63,518 nt of DNA from Clostridiales bacterium (GTDB lineage Bacteria > Bacillota > Clostridia > Saccharofermentanales > Saccharofermentanaceae), in assembly GCA_017617935.1 (NCBI GenBank), contig JAFZVF010000034.1, positions 1 through 63,518 of the forward strand, in the 5' to 3' direction. The position numbers and the translations under genes were made by a program. The notes beneath the pieces are model-generated. The model was given only the letters and a program-made list of their open reading frames with translations, searched no databases and was not told the origin of the DNA. Shown here one piece after another: positions 24,787 through 34,304 of the stretch (the first letter of the stretch is position 1; each line of letters opens with the position of its first letter).

Positions 24787-26067
24787 ATGAAGATCAAGAC
24801 CAAGAACCTTAGCTACGACGAAGTGATGAGCCTTCCCTCATGGGAGCACAAGAAGCCGAAAAAGCCTTCAAAGCTGCTTGCGGGCGTCGCACGCATGCTG
24901 CTTGGCGGCGAGCTGAAAAAGGTTGGCTTTACATTCGAGAAAGTCGACATGGAAAAGGCTGGCGACGGTCCATGGATGATCCTCATGAACCATTGCAGCT
25001 TCACGGATCTTTCCATCGCATTCGAAGTTCTCAAAGGCCGTCCGTTCAGCATCGTCTGCACTTCTGACGCGTTGGTCGGCAAGGAAGGTCTGATGAGGTC
25101 TTTGGGCAACATTCCGACAAGAAAATTCGTTTCGGATCTTTCGCTGATCTCCGATATGGCCTATGCGCTGAATGAGAATAAGGCAAGCGTTCTGATGTAT
25201 CCGGAAGCAGGTTATTCTTTGGATGGAACAGGAACAAAGATCCCGAGAAGAATGGGGGTCATGCTGAAAAAGCTCAAGCATCCCGTTGTTATGATCACCA
25301 CCTACGGAGCGTTTACAAGAGATCCGCTTTACAACAATCTGCAGAAAAGAGACGTAAAGGTCTCCTGTCAGATGAGGTGCCTGTTTACACCGGAGGAACT
25401 TGCAAACACTAAGGTAAGAGATATCGATGAAGTTCTTGATGAGGCATTCTCTTTCGATTACTTCAAGTGGCAGCAGGACAACAAGATTGAGATAGACGAG
25501 CCGTTCAGGGCTGACGGACTCAACAGGATCCTATACAAGTGCCCACACTGTTTGGTTGAGGGAAAGACCGAAGGAAAAGGCATCACCTTAAAGTGCAACA
25601 ACTGCGGTGCCACATACGAACTGGACGTCTATGGAAGATTAAAGGGCGTTAACGTTGAACCGAAGTTTACACACGTACCTGCCTGGTTTGCATGGGAAAG
25701 AGAGCAGTTCAAAGAAGAACTCGAGAACGGCACGTATAAGCTCGACGTGCCCTGCGACATAGCGATCCTTAAGGATTCAAAGGCGCTGTACATGGTTGGG
25801 ACCGGAAGGCTTCACCACGACGCGAACGGCTTCGTTCTGGACGGCTGTGACGGCAAGCTCCACTATGAACAGTCGCCCTGTGCCTCTTACAGCGTCAATT
25901 CGGATTACTACTGGTACGAGATAGGAGACATCGTTTCCATTGGCACGAACGACTGCTTGTATTTCTGTTTCCCGAAAGAAGGTGACATCGTCGCCAAGAC
26001 GAGGATCGCCGCGGAAGAACTTTACAAACTATCGAAAGGAAAAGCCTCATCTGAAAAGGCTGAGTGA
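24787..26067 (+). CDS. PlsC-like acyltransferase with an internal zinc ribbon
   Basis: The protein has 426 residues. The N-terminal half is a glycerophosphate-acyltransferase fold with MNHCSFTDLS (the HX4D motif in variant form) and MYPEAGYSLDGT (the PEG-type motif). Near residue 255 a four-Cys zinc ribbon begins (CPHC, then 15 residues, CNNCG), and a ~120-residue C-terminal domain follows. It probably transfers an acyl chain to a lipid at the inner face of the membrane. The zinc ribbon and added domain are unusual for PlsC. Confidence 0.8.
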   Translation: MKIKTKNLSYDEVMSLPSWEHKKPKKPSKLLAGVARMLLGGELKKVGFTFEKVDMEKAGDGPWMILMNHCSFTDLSIAFEVLKGRPFSIVCTSDALVGKEGLMRSLGNIPTRKFVSDLSLISDMAYALNENKASVLMYPEAGYSLDGTGTKIPRRMGVMLKKLKHPVVMITTYGAFTRDPLYNNLQKRDVKVSCQMRCLFTPEELANTKVRDIDEVLDEAFSFDYFKWQQDNKIEIDEPFRADGLNRILYKCPHCLVEGKTEGKGITLKCNNCGATYELDVYGRLKGVNVEPKFTHVPAWFAWEREQFKEELENGTYKLDVPCDIAILKDSKALYMVGTGRLHHDANGFVLDGCDGKLHYEQSPCASYSVNSDYYWYEIGDIVSIGTNDCLYFCFPKEGDIVAKTRIAAEELYKLSKGKASSEKAE

Positions 26068-26480
26068 ACCATATGATAAGAAGAGTTGAAGATGAAGAGC
26101 CGTTGATCGGCGAATTCATAGGCAAAGCATTTGCGGATTATGCAACGCAGAACGGCGTCGAACTGAACTACGACGATTTCTGTTTTGTTGAAGAAGAGGA
26201 CGGGAAGATCCTTGGCGCGATAACCGGACGCGCATATTACGATGAAGTCCACGTCGTCGATCTGATCGTTGATCCGGGCTGCAGGAGGTCCGGCCTGGGA
26301 AGCAGGCTCGTAGCTACTGTCGAAGAGGCTTACAAGAACAAGGGGTACGCCAAGATCACGCTTACGACGTTCGGCTTTCAGGCGCCTGAATTCTACAAGA
26401 AACTGGGCTATCAGATCGAATTCGTCCGTGAAAGCAAGGATCCGAAACTTAGCAAGTATTTTCTGTCAAAAGCGCTTTGA
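26064..26480 (+). CDS. GNAT N-acetyltransferase
   Basis: The protein has about 138 residues. The acetyl-CoA motif is VDPGCRRSGLGSRLVATVEE and the end motif APEFYKKLGYQ. Either GTG at 26064, overlapping the previous stop, or ATG at 26073 may be the start; neither has a strong ribosome site, which fits translational coupling to the preceding gene. Confidence 0.85.
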   Translation: MNHMIRRVEDEEPLIGEFIGKAFADYATQNGVELNYDDFCFVEEEDGKILGAITGRAYYDEVHVVDLIVDPGCRRSGLGSRLVATVEEAYKNKGYAKITLTTFGFQAPEFYKKLGYQIEFVRESKDPKLSKYFLSKAL

Positions 26481-27352
26481 TCATGATTAATTGGATAATG
26501 AAAAAAGCGGGCGATGCAGCCCTTAAGAGCGACGTTGGAAGACTGGACGATACGCGTCTGGTCAAAGATGTTACGGAGATCAAAGACTTAAGCTATGCTG
26601 ATGACGATGATCCCGGCCACAAGATGGATGTCTACATCAGAAAAGACGGAACGAAAAAGCCCATTCTCATAGACATCCACGGAGGAGGCTTCATCTCTGA
26701 AGACAAGGCCATGACGAGGCTCTGGGGAAACTACATGGCAGACCTGGGCTTTGTCGTCTTTGAACTGAACTTCAGGCTCGCATATCCGGAAGTCACCGTT
26801 TTCGATCAGGTTGAGGACATAGACAGAGGCGTAAGGCGTGTTCTTGAGATTGCGGATCAGTATGAGTGCGACAGGAATGAGCTCTATATCGCGGGGCACT
26901 CATCGGGAGGCGTTCAAGCCTTTACGGAATGCATGTTAAGCGCATCTCCTGAAATGCTCAAGGATTTCGGTCTGAACGAGCGCGATTACCGATACAAGGG
27001 ATTGATCACGGATTGCGGACTCATGCATTTTTACAAGAGAAGCATCGCATATTGGGGAATGAGAAAGATGATCTTTCCCAAGGGCTACAAGCAGGACAAA
27101 AGGTATAAGCATATGACGGTCACGGGCAATGAATACCTGACGAGGCTCCCCAAGACCGCGCTCATCACGAACAAAAAAGACGTACTCAAAAAGATGACTT
27201 ATTTCTTTGATGGAGTACTTAGTGAAAAAGACGTCAGCCACCGTTTGTTCGATGGAGGAAATGACGGCCACACGGGGATTATCTTCTACCCGTACAAGGA
27301 AGAAAACATGAAGACCCTGAAAGAGATAAGGGATTATCTTTTGAATGACTGA
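26477..27352 (+). CDS. Alpha/beta hydrolase (HSL-like esterase)
   Basis: The protein has 291 residues. It carries the oxyanion motif DIHGGGF (~72), the nucleophile motif AGHSSGG (~143) and a C-terminal His motif (GNDGHTG, ~270). These are features of the hormone-sensitive-lipase-like carboxylesterases, which cleave esters. The start is either TTG 26477, overlapping the previous stop, or ATG 26483. The substrate is unknown. Confidence 0.88.
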   Translation: MIMINWIMKKAGDAALKSDVGRLDDTRLVKDVTEIKDLSYADDDDPGHKMDVYIRKDGTKKPILIDIHGGGFISEDKAMTRLWGNYMADLGFVVFELNFRLAYPEVTVFDQVEDIDRGVRRVLEIADQYECDRNELYIAGHSSGGVQAFTECMLSASPEMLKDFGLNERDYRYKGLITDCGLMHFYKRSIAYWGMRKMIFPKGYKQDKRYKHMTVTGNEYLTRLPKTALITNKKDVLKKMTYFFDGVLSEKDVSHRLFDGGNDGHTGIIFYPYKEENMKTLKEIRDYLLND

Positions 27353-27366
27353 AAGGGAGAATTTAC

Positions 27367-27915
27367 ATGAGATTTGCAGAAAAAGAGATCGTCTTAAAAG
27401 ACGGTAGGACTTGCGTTTTAAAGCCCAATTCGCCCGAGTACGCGGAGCAGATGATCAAGTATCTTAAGGAGACTTCGGGTGAGACTGAATTCCTTTTAAG
27501 GAACCCCGATGAAGTCAAGTTCACGCTTGAGGAAGAGCAGAACCTCCTTGCGGGTTTCCTCGATAATCCGGGCATTATCATGATGGCCGCAGTGGTTGAC
27601 GGCAAGGTCGCGGGCAACATGAGCATCGCAGGAATCGGGCCACAAAGAAGGCTGGCGCACCGCTGCTCCTTGGCCATTGCCCTTTACAAGGAGTTCTGGG
27701 GCTTGGGCATCGGAACCTCCATGATCGGCTACGGTTCGGAACTTGCCGCCAAGGCCGGCTGGAAGCAGATGGATCTTGAAGTACTTGCGGGAAACGACCA
27801 GGCTTATAAGCTTTACAAGAAGTGCGGATTCATTGAGACAGGCGTCAGGCACAACGCCCTGAGATACGATGACGGGACCTGCCGTGACGAGATCCTTATG
27901 TACAAGGAATTGTGA
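27367..27915 (+). CDS. GNAT N-acetyltransferase
   Basis: The protein has 182 residues. The acetyl-CoA site is YKEFWGLGIGTSMIGYGSEL and the closing motif AYKLYKKCGFIETG. It has a clear AAGGGAG site. It is one of four acetyltransferase genes in 6.7 kb of this operon-like run. The acceptor is unknown. Confidence 0.88.
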   Translation: MRFAEKEIVLKDGRTCVLKPNSPEYAEQMIKYLKETSGETEFLLRNPDEVKFTLEEEQNLLAGFLDNPGIIMMAAVVDGKVAGNMSIAGIGPQRRLAHRCSLAIALYKEFWGLGIGTSMIGYGSELAAKAGWKQMDLEVLAGNDQAYKLYKKCGFIETGVRHNALRYDDGTCRDEILMYKEL

Positions 27916-27954
27916 TAAGATTTACCTGGAATACATTTGAAGGGAGAGATTGAG

Positions 27955-28653
27955 ATGGGTAATTTCAAAGTCGCTTTTTCGCAGAAGGTACCTTTCAACG
28001 ATCCTGAATACAGGTTCGTTGATATTGAAGTTAAAGGCGAAGCCGAAGTGTCCTGCGCAGAACGCGAAGGAAATGAGAATGACGTTAATTACGTTCAGAC
28101 CATGATCCAGGCAGCGATCCAGGATCAGATCTTCAAGCTCGATGACGGGAAGACCTCATACAAGGAACTGCCTGCAAAGGCCGGCGTTCTTGGCAATGAA
28201 GCTGCCGCCGCGCTTGGCGTGAACAGCATCACGATTTTGTCGTTTGCCATAGCGAGCATCGCTCCTGATGCAAAGTCTCAGGAAAGGATCACTCAACTTG
28301 ACAAGACAAAGGCATTTACAGCCATGTCCCCTGCGGAACAGATGAAGATGATGGAGGAGGCCAACAAAAGGGCTCAGGAAGAACTGAGCAAACTTTCCGC
28401 GGATCAGCGCAGGCAGGCTGAAGAGCAGGCCAAAAAGATAATGGAACAGCAGGCGGCTGACATGAAAAAGATCATGGAACAGGTCAATCAGATGAAGGTC
28501 GCCGCAGGCGGCACTGCTACTGCTGCTGCGGCTTCAGAACCCACAGCGCCGGCTCCTGCGCAGTCACCGTTTGGCAAAAGGAAGTTCTGTTCCAAGTGCG
28601 GCGCTCCCATAGGCAACGGAAAGTTTTGCGGACAATGCGGAAATCCGCTCTGA
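27955..28653 (+). CDS. Zinc-ribbon protein with central coiled coil
   Basis: The protein has 232 residues. The ATG at 27955 is preceded by GGGAG at 8 bases; an open frame from a TTG upstream overlaps that site. Residues ~1-95 form an unassigned domain, ~105-185 a Glu/Gln/Lys-rich coiled coil (MSPAEQMKMMEEANKRAQEE) and ~190-210 an Ala/Pro linker. The last ~22 residues are a double-CxxC zinc ribbon (CSKCGAPIGNGKFCGQCG). The N-terminal part resembles SPFH-like or virion core-like proteins only loosely. The function is unknown. Confidence 0.75.
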   Translation: MGNFKVAFSQKVPFNDPEYRFVDIEVKGEAEVSCAEREGNENDVNYVQTMIQAAIQDQIFKLDDGKTSYKELPAKAGVLGNEAAAALGVNSITILSFAIASIAPDAKSQERITQLDKTKAFTAMSPAEQMKMMEEANKRAQEELSKLSADQRRQAEEQAKKIMEQQAADMKKIMEQVNQMKVAAGGTATAAAASEPTAPAPAQSPFGKRKFCSKCGAPIGNGKFCGQCGNPL

Positions 28654-28656
28654 TCT

Positions 28657-29379
28657 TTACGTCTGTTTCTTATCCTTTTTCGAATTGATGCGATCTTTTA
28701 ATTCATCAACATAGTCCTTGATGAAGAAGTGGTAAAACGCCCAGACGGCGGCGCCAAAGGCCAGTTCTCCAACGGCAAGCGAAACATAGTAGTCTTTGCC
28801 GATCACGCCTGACTGTATCTGCGGGATAATGAAGAACGGAGCCGCTATCATGCCCGCGACGAATCCAAGTATAAGCAAGCCGAAAACGAGGGGCGTCGCA
28901 ATGTGCTCTAAGAGTTCGTAAGTCCTGTCGTTTAGCCAGCAGAACAAGAGGGTTCCGAAGAACAAGACCCAAACGACAAAAAACCAGAAAACGAAGTTGA
29001 ACTGGCGGACGTAGGCCTGATAGCCTGCGAAGAACAAGCCTAACAGAATGCTTAAGACGAAGAGGCAGATGGCTATGACGTGCTGTTCGTGAATGGAGCG
29101 CTTCCTGTAGCCTTTCCAGTACTTGGGCTTGTCCTCCAATTCCTTGCTGCCGATCTTGCTTTGGAGCAGCATGAGAAAAGCCTCGCAGGCCTCGCTTTCG
29201 GAATCGTACACGGACTGATCTTTCTTTAATCCGCGCTCTCCGTAGAAGATCTCCCATTTGCCGTTGTCATGATGGATAAGGTTAAAACTGCCGTCGTAAT
29301 AACCGCGATCACCGATGCGGTAATTGTTCTTATCGATACCCAGTTTTTGGAGCTTGAATTCCAGCTGTTCGATTTTCAT
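28657..29379 (-). CDS. Membrane protein of unknown function
   Basis: The protein has 240 residues. The N-terminal ~85 residues are soluble (IEQLEFKLQKLGI, then RIGDRGYYDGSFNLIHHDNG, read as a small mixed domain). Four predicted membrane helices follow (about 105-125, 130-152, 165-190 and 200-220), then a basic tail. I do not recognise the family. It converges on the zinc-ribbon gene with only 3 bases between stops. Confidence 0.75.
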   Translation of the reverse strand: MKIEQLEFKLQKLGIDKNNYRIGDRGYYDGSFNLIHHDNGKWEIFYGERGLKKDQSVYDSESEACEAFLMLLQSKIGSKELEDKPKYWKGYRKRSIHEQHVIAICLFVLSILLGLFFAGYQAYVRQFNFVFWFFVVWVLFFGTLLFCWLNDRTYELLEHIATPLVFGLLILGFVAGMIAAPFFIIPQIQSGVIGKDYYVSLAVGELAFGAAVWAFYHFFIKDYVDELKDRINSKKDKKQT

Positions 29380-29480
29380 GACGTAGATCCCCTTAACGGA
29401 TATGTTAGCACGAACATCTTGTCCCTAAAACCGGACATGCTTGTGATAGAATAGCGTCAATATGCACAGGGGTGAAAAGA

Positions 29481-29921
29481 ATGGAAAAGCGGATAATCGA
29501 TTTTCTGATAAGAGCCAAGAAGGCAACATACGCCGGAAAGGGCGCGGAGACTGCATCTTCAAGACCTGAGTCACATGACCTGGTATACAAAGAAGACGAT
29601 CTGACGTACCTGGATACATACTTGGGAGGCGGAAAGTTTGCAGGCGAAGAGGCACTCTGGAAGGACGGCAGACCATTCTGGAGCATGAACTACGTTGGCC
29701 GAGTAACGGGCGATAACTTCAGCGGGGACTTTCTTAAGGAAGCATTGCTCAGAGTACCGGAAGACAAGCCTTTCAGAGGTCCTGAGAATTATAAGAATGG
29801 CGACTATGAATTTAACTGCAAGGTCACCGGAGAATTTGAATGGTTTCAGGGTTATGAGACCATAAGCTACAAGGGAGAACAGATCTACGAGTGTTATTTT
29901 CACGGCGGGATGATCGAATAA
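29481..29921 (+). CDS. DUF5680-type protein
   Basis: The protein has 146 residues. The ATG at 29481 follows AGGGG; a GTG three codons upstream overlaps that site. The sequence FLIRAKKATYAGKGAE with DLTYLDTYLGGGKFAGEEA matches what I recall of DUF5680, a domain also found fused to XRE regulators. The function is unknown. The next gene starts directly after its stop, so it may work with the ABC exporter. Confidence 0.75.
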   Translation: MEKRIIDFLIRAKKATYAGKGAETASSRPESHDLVYKEDDLTYLDTYLGGGKFAGEEALWKDGRPFWSMNYVGRVTGDNFSGDFLKEALLRVPEDKPFRGPENYKNGDYEFNCKVTGEFEWFQGYETISYKGEQIYECYFHGGMIE

Positions 29922-31649
29922 ATGGGAAAGAATCTTAAAAAACTGGTCAGCTACTATAAGCCTTACATGGGGACGTTCCTTCTGGACATGTTCTTTGCCG
30001 TCGTGGCTTCAGCGATCGCGCTTGTAGTTCCTCTGATCGTCCGCTATATAACCTCCGAGGTCATTTATCTTGAGACGGGCGCTAAGGAGAGGATCATTCA
30101 CTTGGGACTGATACTGGTCGGTCTTGTGGTGATACAGTTCTTTTCGAATTACTACATCACGAACGTCGGTCACGTCATGGGCGCGAAGATGGAATACAAC
30201 ATGCGCGCCGAGATATTCTCGCACCTTCAGAAGCTTTCGTTCTCGTTCTACGACGACCAGAAGACCGGCCAGCTCATGAGCAGGATCACGAATGACCTGT
30301 TCGAGATAACCGAGCTCCTGCATCACGGCCCTGAAAACATCGTTATCTCGTTCATCAAGATAATCGGCGCGTTCATAATCCTTATGGGCATCAGCAAATA
30401 CCTGACGGCTGCAGCATTCATACTGCTCCCGTTCATGTTCCTGTTTGTATTCCTCCTTAACAAAAGGATGAGGAAGGCATTTAAGACAAACAGGCAGAAG
30501 GTGGCCGAGATCAACTCCAGAGCGGAAGACAACCTCTCCGGAATCAGGGTTGTAAAGTCTTTTGCAAACGAAGACATCGAGATGGAGAAGTTCAGGGAAG
30601 GCAACGACGCTTTCCTGAAATCGAAGAAGAACAGCTATCTGTATCTTGGACTGTTCCAATCGGGCATGACCGCCTTCATCCTTCTGATAAACATCGTGGT
30701 CATCATCTCGGGCGCGATACTGATATCTGACGGTTTGGTAAAGATCCCGGATTTCATTGCGTTCATTCTCTACATCAACACTTTCACTGAGCCGATAAGG
30801 GTCATCGTTGATTTTACCGAGCAGTTCCAGAACGGCTACACGGGCTTTGAAAGATTCATGGAGATCATGAACATAGAGCCTGACATCAAGGACAAAGAGG
30901 GTGCGGTTGAGATGGGCGACGTCAAAGGCGACATCGTTTTTGACGACGTGTCGTTCAAATACAAGGAGGGCGCGCACAGGGTATTGCGCCATATCAACCT
31001 TGATATAGCTGCGGGTTCTTATGTTGCTCTGGTCGGCTCTTCAGGCGGCGGCAAGACGACTTTGTGCAGCCTCATCCCGAGGTTCTACGACGTTACCGGA
31101 GGCTCCATCAGAATTGATGGAAAAGACGTCAGGGACATCAAGCTCAAGAGCCTCCGTGACCACATCGGCATCGTCCAGCAGGACGTATATCTTTTCGCTG
31201 GAACCGTTATAGAAAACATCAGTTACGGCAAGCCCGGATCGACTAGGGAAGAGATAATCGAAGCGGCAAAACTGGCTAACGCTCACGACTTCATTATGGA
31301 ACTTCCAAACGGATACGATACTGACATCGGACAAAGAGGGATCAAGCTCTCAGGTGGTCAGAAACAGAGGCTTTCGATCGCAAGGGTATTCCTTAAGAAC
31401 CCGCCGATACTTATCTTCGATGAGGCGACGAGCGCGCTCGACAACGAGAGCGAGAACATCGTAAAAGAGTCATTGGAGAAGCTTGCGAAAAACAGGACTA
31501 CGCTGGTTATCGCGCATCGTCTTTCAACGGTCAGAAATGCCGAGCGCATCCTTGTTCTTACCGAGAACGGAATCGAAGAGAGCGGAACGCACGAGGAGCT
31601 CATGGCGAAGAACGGCATCTACGCAGGGCTTTATAAATGGAACGCGTGA
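29922..31649 (+). CDS. ABC exporter, fused permease and ATPase
   Basis: The protein has 575 residues. Six membrane helices (residues 1-310) precede a nucleotide-binding domain with Walker A GSSGGGKTT (~366), signature LSGGQKQ (~474), Walker B ILIFDEATSALD (~497) and the switch His in VIAHRLS. It is an MsbA/LmrA-type half transporter that should act as a homodimer to export lipids, drugs or peptides. Its start codon touches the stop of the DUF5680 gene. Confidence 0.93.
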   Translation: MGKNLKKLVSYYKPYMGTFLLDMFFAVVASAIALVVPLIVRYITSEVIYLETGAKERIIHLGLILVGLVVIQFFSNYYITNVGHVMGAKMEYNMRAEIFSHLQKLSFSFYDDQKTGQLMSRITNDLFEITELLHHGPENIVISFIKIIGAFIILMGISKYLTAAAFILLPFMFLFVFLLNKRMRKAFKTNRQKVAEINSRAEDNLSGIRVVKSFANEDIEMEKFREGNDAFLKSKKNSYLYLGLFQSGMTAFILLINIVVIISGAILISDGLVKIPDFIAFILYINTFTEPIRVIVDFTEQFQNGYTGFERFMEIMNIEPDIKDKEGAVEMGDVKGDIVFDDVSFKYKEGAHRVLRHINLDIAAGSYVALVGSSGGGKTTLCSLIPRFYDVTGGSIRIDGKDVRDIKLKSLRDHIGIVQQDVYLFAGTVIENISYGKPGSTREEIIEAAKLANAHDFIMELPNGYDTDIGQRGIKLSGGQKQRLSIARVFLKNPPILIFDEATSALDNESENIVKESLEKLAKNRTTLVIAHRLSTVRNAERILVLTENGIEESGTHEELMAKNGIYAGLYKWNA

Positions 31650-31656
31650 GGATGCC

Positions 31657-32145
31657 ATGAAAAAGATACAACTGACAAATGACGACTACAAAGGCTATGT
31701 TGAGCACGTCCGCCATAACGCAAGGGGCATTGTCGTCAAAGACGGCAAAGTGCTCCTGAGCCACGAGGTCAAAAACAAGAGATACATCACTCCGGGCGGA
31801 GGCCTTGAAGAAGGCGAGACGCTGGAGGAATGCTGCGTTCGTGAACTCCTTGAAGAGACGGGCATGAAGGTCAAGCCGATTGAAGAGTACATGGAGATCG
31901 AAGAGTTTTTCGATACGTGGCAGCATTTTTCACACTTCTTTGTTTGCGAGCTGATCGAGGATACCGGAGAGCGTCATCTTACCGATTACGAAGCGAAGGC
32001 CAACTGCACGAACGTCTGGATGCCTTTTGAAGAAGCTTTGGAAATGTTCGCAAACTATGAGAAGTATCACTCATGGAACCTTCCTGATTACGGACTTTAC
32101 AGACGTGAATACCACGCGCTGAAAGAATACGTGCAAAAGTATTGA
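31657..32145 (+). CDS. NUDIX hydrolase
   Basis: The protein has 162 residues. The Nudix box is GGLEEGETLEECCVRELLEE with a conserved Gly shortly after, so it should cleave a nucleoside diphosphate linked to another group, using Mg2+. The ATG at 31657 is 8 bases after the exporter stop. Its exact substrate is unknown. Confidence 0.9.
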   Translation: MKKIQLTNDDYKGYVEHVRHNARGIVVKDGKVLLSHEVKNKRYITPGGGLEEGETLEECCVRELLEETGMKVKPIEEYMEIEEFFDTWQHFSHFFVCELIEDTGERHLTDYEAKANCTNVWMPFEEALEMFANYEKYHSWNLPDYGLYRREYHALKEYVQKY

Positions 32146-32146
32146 T

Positions 32147-33019
32147 ATGCATTTTGTAGAAGCGAAAGGACTGGTACATAACAAGGGCGGATACCATGGT
32201 ATGAACATATACCGCGGATGCACGCACGGCTGCATCTACTGCGACAGCAGGAGCACGTGCTATCAGTTCACGCACGCTTTTGAAGACATCGAGGTCAAGA
32301 AGAACGCGCCCGAACTTTTGGAGAAGGAACTCAGGTCCAAGCGCAGCAAGTGCATGATCGGCACGGGATCCATGTCTGATCCGTACATGCACTGCGAGAC
32401 CGAACTCCGCCTGACCAGGAAGTGCCTGGAGATAATTAACAAGCACGGATTCGGACTTGCAATACAGACCAAGTCAGACAGGATACTGGAAGACATCGAT
32501 CTGTTAGATGAGATAAACAAGAAGGCAAAGTGCGTTGTGGAGATTACGCTTACCACATACGACGATAAGCTCTGCTCTATTTTGGAACCCAACGTCTGCA
32601 ATACCAGAAAGCGCATTGAAATACTCGAAGAAATGCAGAAGAGGGGCATTCCCACGATCGTTTGGATGACGCCCATCCTGCCCTTCATAAACGACACGGA
32701 GGAGAACGTCACGAAGATACTGAACGAGTGCGTGAGAACGGGCGTTAAGGGCATCATCAACATGGGCATGGGACTGACCTTGAGGGAAGGCGACAGAGAG
32801 TATTTCTATGCCGCTCTCGACAGGCATTTCTCAGGACTGAAAGAAAGATATATAAGCACTTACGGAGATTCATATGAAGTCCCTAGCCCCAATGCTTCAA
32901 AGCTGTGGAAGATCTTAAGGGACACGTGCAAAAAGAACGGCATGCTTATCGATAATGAATGCTTTGAATACATGAACGATCTGCCTGACAAGCAGATGAG
33001 CATCTTCGATTTGGAATAA
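32147..33019 (+). CDS. Radical SAM protein (SplB-like / Rv2578c-like)
   Basis: The protein has 290 residues. The motif NIYRGCTHGCIYCDSRSTCY carries CX3CX2C for the 4Fe-4S cluster, and the next region GTGSMSDPY is typical of the SplB-like group. The reaction of this group is not settled. The gene begins one base after the NUDIX stop, so it is read from the same transcript. Confidence 0.85.
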   Translation: MHFVEAKGLVHNKGGYHGMNIYRGCTHGCIYCDSRSTCYQFTHAFEDIEVKKNAPELLEKELRSKRSKCMIGTGSMSDPYMHCETELRLTRKCLEIINKHGFGLAIQTKSDRILEDIDLLDEINKKAKCVVEITLTTYDDKLCSILEPNVCNTRKRIEILEEMQKRGIPTIVWMTPILPFINDTEENVTKILNECVRTGVKGIINMGMGLTLREGDREYFYAALDRHFSGLKERYISTYGDSYEVPSPNASKLWKILRDTCKKNGMLIDNECFEYMNDLPDKQMSIFDLE

Positions 33020-33027
33020 CGGGAGTT

Positions 33028-33918
33028 TTGACGGATAATGTAGGCGTTATGTTTGATCCGAAGACTGACAAGTTCCCATATCCGTTGGAAACCGACAAGC
33101 ACTATCTCGAGGTCCATATGGACCGCGGGTATGTTTTCGATACGAAATACCCCTATATAGACCGTTCCAGGTGGTTCCGCTTCAGACAGGGAGTGGTGCG
33201 TTTTCTTTTGAACGTCTTCGTTTTTCACGTCGCGACGGTCCGCATGGGACTTAGGATCGAAGGCAGAGAGAACGTAAAGAAATACCGTGATGTTCTGAAG
33301 GACGGCGTCGTATCGGTGGCAAACCACGTGCACATGTGGGACTATATCGCCGTGATGAAGGCGATAAGGCCTTTCAGGTCCAACCTTCTTGCTTGGGCAC
33401 CCAACATAAACGGTGAGAACGGCACGCTGATCCGAATGGTCGGAGGCATTCCGATCCCCGAAGGGAACACCGCTGCGACCAAGACTTATCTGAAAGTCAT
33501 GCGCAGTCTCCTGATGGATGAACACGGCTGGCTTCACATCTATTCTGAAGGAAGCATGTGGGAATACTACCGTCCGATCAGGCCTTTTAAGCGCGGAGCT
33601 TCACACATAGCATGCGACTGCGGCAAGCCGATCCTGCCTTTGGCTTTTTCATACCGTGAACCCGGATGGATCAGGAAACGCTTATTCCGCCAGATAGCCA
33701 CGTTCACGCTTCGTATAGGCGAGCCGCTCTTCCCAAACAATGACCTAAGTCCAAAGGAGAGGGAGAAGGACCTCACCATCCGCAGCCATGATGCGGTATG
33801 CGCTTTGGCGGGCATCAATCCAAAAGAAAACCTTTACAAGCCTTTGTATGGTGAGGATTCAAAGCGAGTTGATTATTACACGACAACTTACGGAGTCGGA
33901 TACAAGGGCTCGCATTAA
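33028..33918 (+). CDS. 1-acyl-glycerol-3-phosphate acyltransferase-like protein
   Basis: The protein has about 296 residues. It has the acyltransferase block NHVHMWDY (HX4D) and YSEGSMW (variant of the PEG motif). It should esterify a lysophospholipid at the membrane. The start is uncertain: TTG at 33028 has GGGAG only 2 bases before it; ATG at 33049 is possible. Confidence 0.82.
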   Translation: MTDNVGVMFDPKTDKFPYPLETDKHYLEVHMDRGYVFDTKYPYIDRSRWFRFRQGVVRFLLNVFVFHVATVRMGLRIEGRENVKKYRDVLKDGVVSVANHVHMWDYIAVMKAIRPFRSNLLAWAPNINGENGTLIRMVGGIPIPEGNTAATKTYLKVMRSLLMDEHGWLHIYSEGSMWEYYRPIRPFKRGASHIACDCGKPILPLAFSYREPGWIRKRLFRQIATFTLRIGEPLFPNNDLSPKEREKDLTIRSHDAVCALAGINPKENLYKPLYGEDSKRVDYYTTTYGVGYKGSH

Positions 33919-33938
33919 CGTCAATCCGGAGGGCATAT

Positions 33939-34304
33939 ATGGAACTCAAAAAACTGGATCAGGAACTGACGGTCTGCAAGGTGGCATCGGTTGAAGAAAT
34001 AAATCTTAACTTGGACATCCTGTTTGTCGGAAAGACTGATGAGGAGATCTCCGTTGTGTGTCCGACTGAGTCAGCTCCGTCCGTTACCGTGGAGCGTGAA
34101 GACGGATGGAGAGGGTTCCGCATTCAGGGTCAACTTGATTTCTCGCTCATCGGAATACTGTCGAAATTATCCGGAATACTTGCAGACAACGGCATTGGGA
34201 TCTTTGCCGTGTCCACGTACAATACGGATTACGTCCTCGTAAAGGAAGAGAACTTTGAAAGGGCGCTGGAAGCCTTGAAGTCAGCAGGCTACAAGGTGGT
34301 TTAG
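33939..34304 (+). CDS. ACT-domain protein
   Basis: The protein has 121 residues and a clean GGAGG site. The C-terminal half (FSLIGILSKLSGILADNGIG, then ISTY-like TYNTDYVLV) is an ACT domain of the CASTOR-like type, which binds amino acids. There is no catalytic domain, so it is a free-standing sensor or unknown. Its stop overlaps the stop of the converging membrane gene by three bases. Confidence 0.83.
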   Translation: MELKKLDQELTVCKVASVEEINLNLDILFVGKTDEEISVVCPTESAPSVTVEREDGWRGFRIQGQLDFSLIGILSKLSGILADNGIGIFAVSTYNTDYVLVKEENFERALEALKSAGYKVV

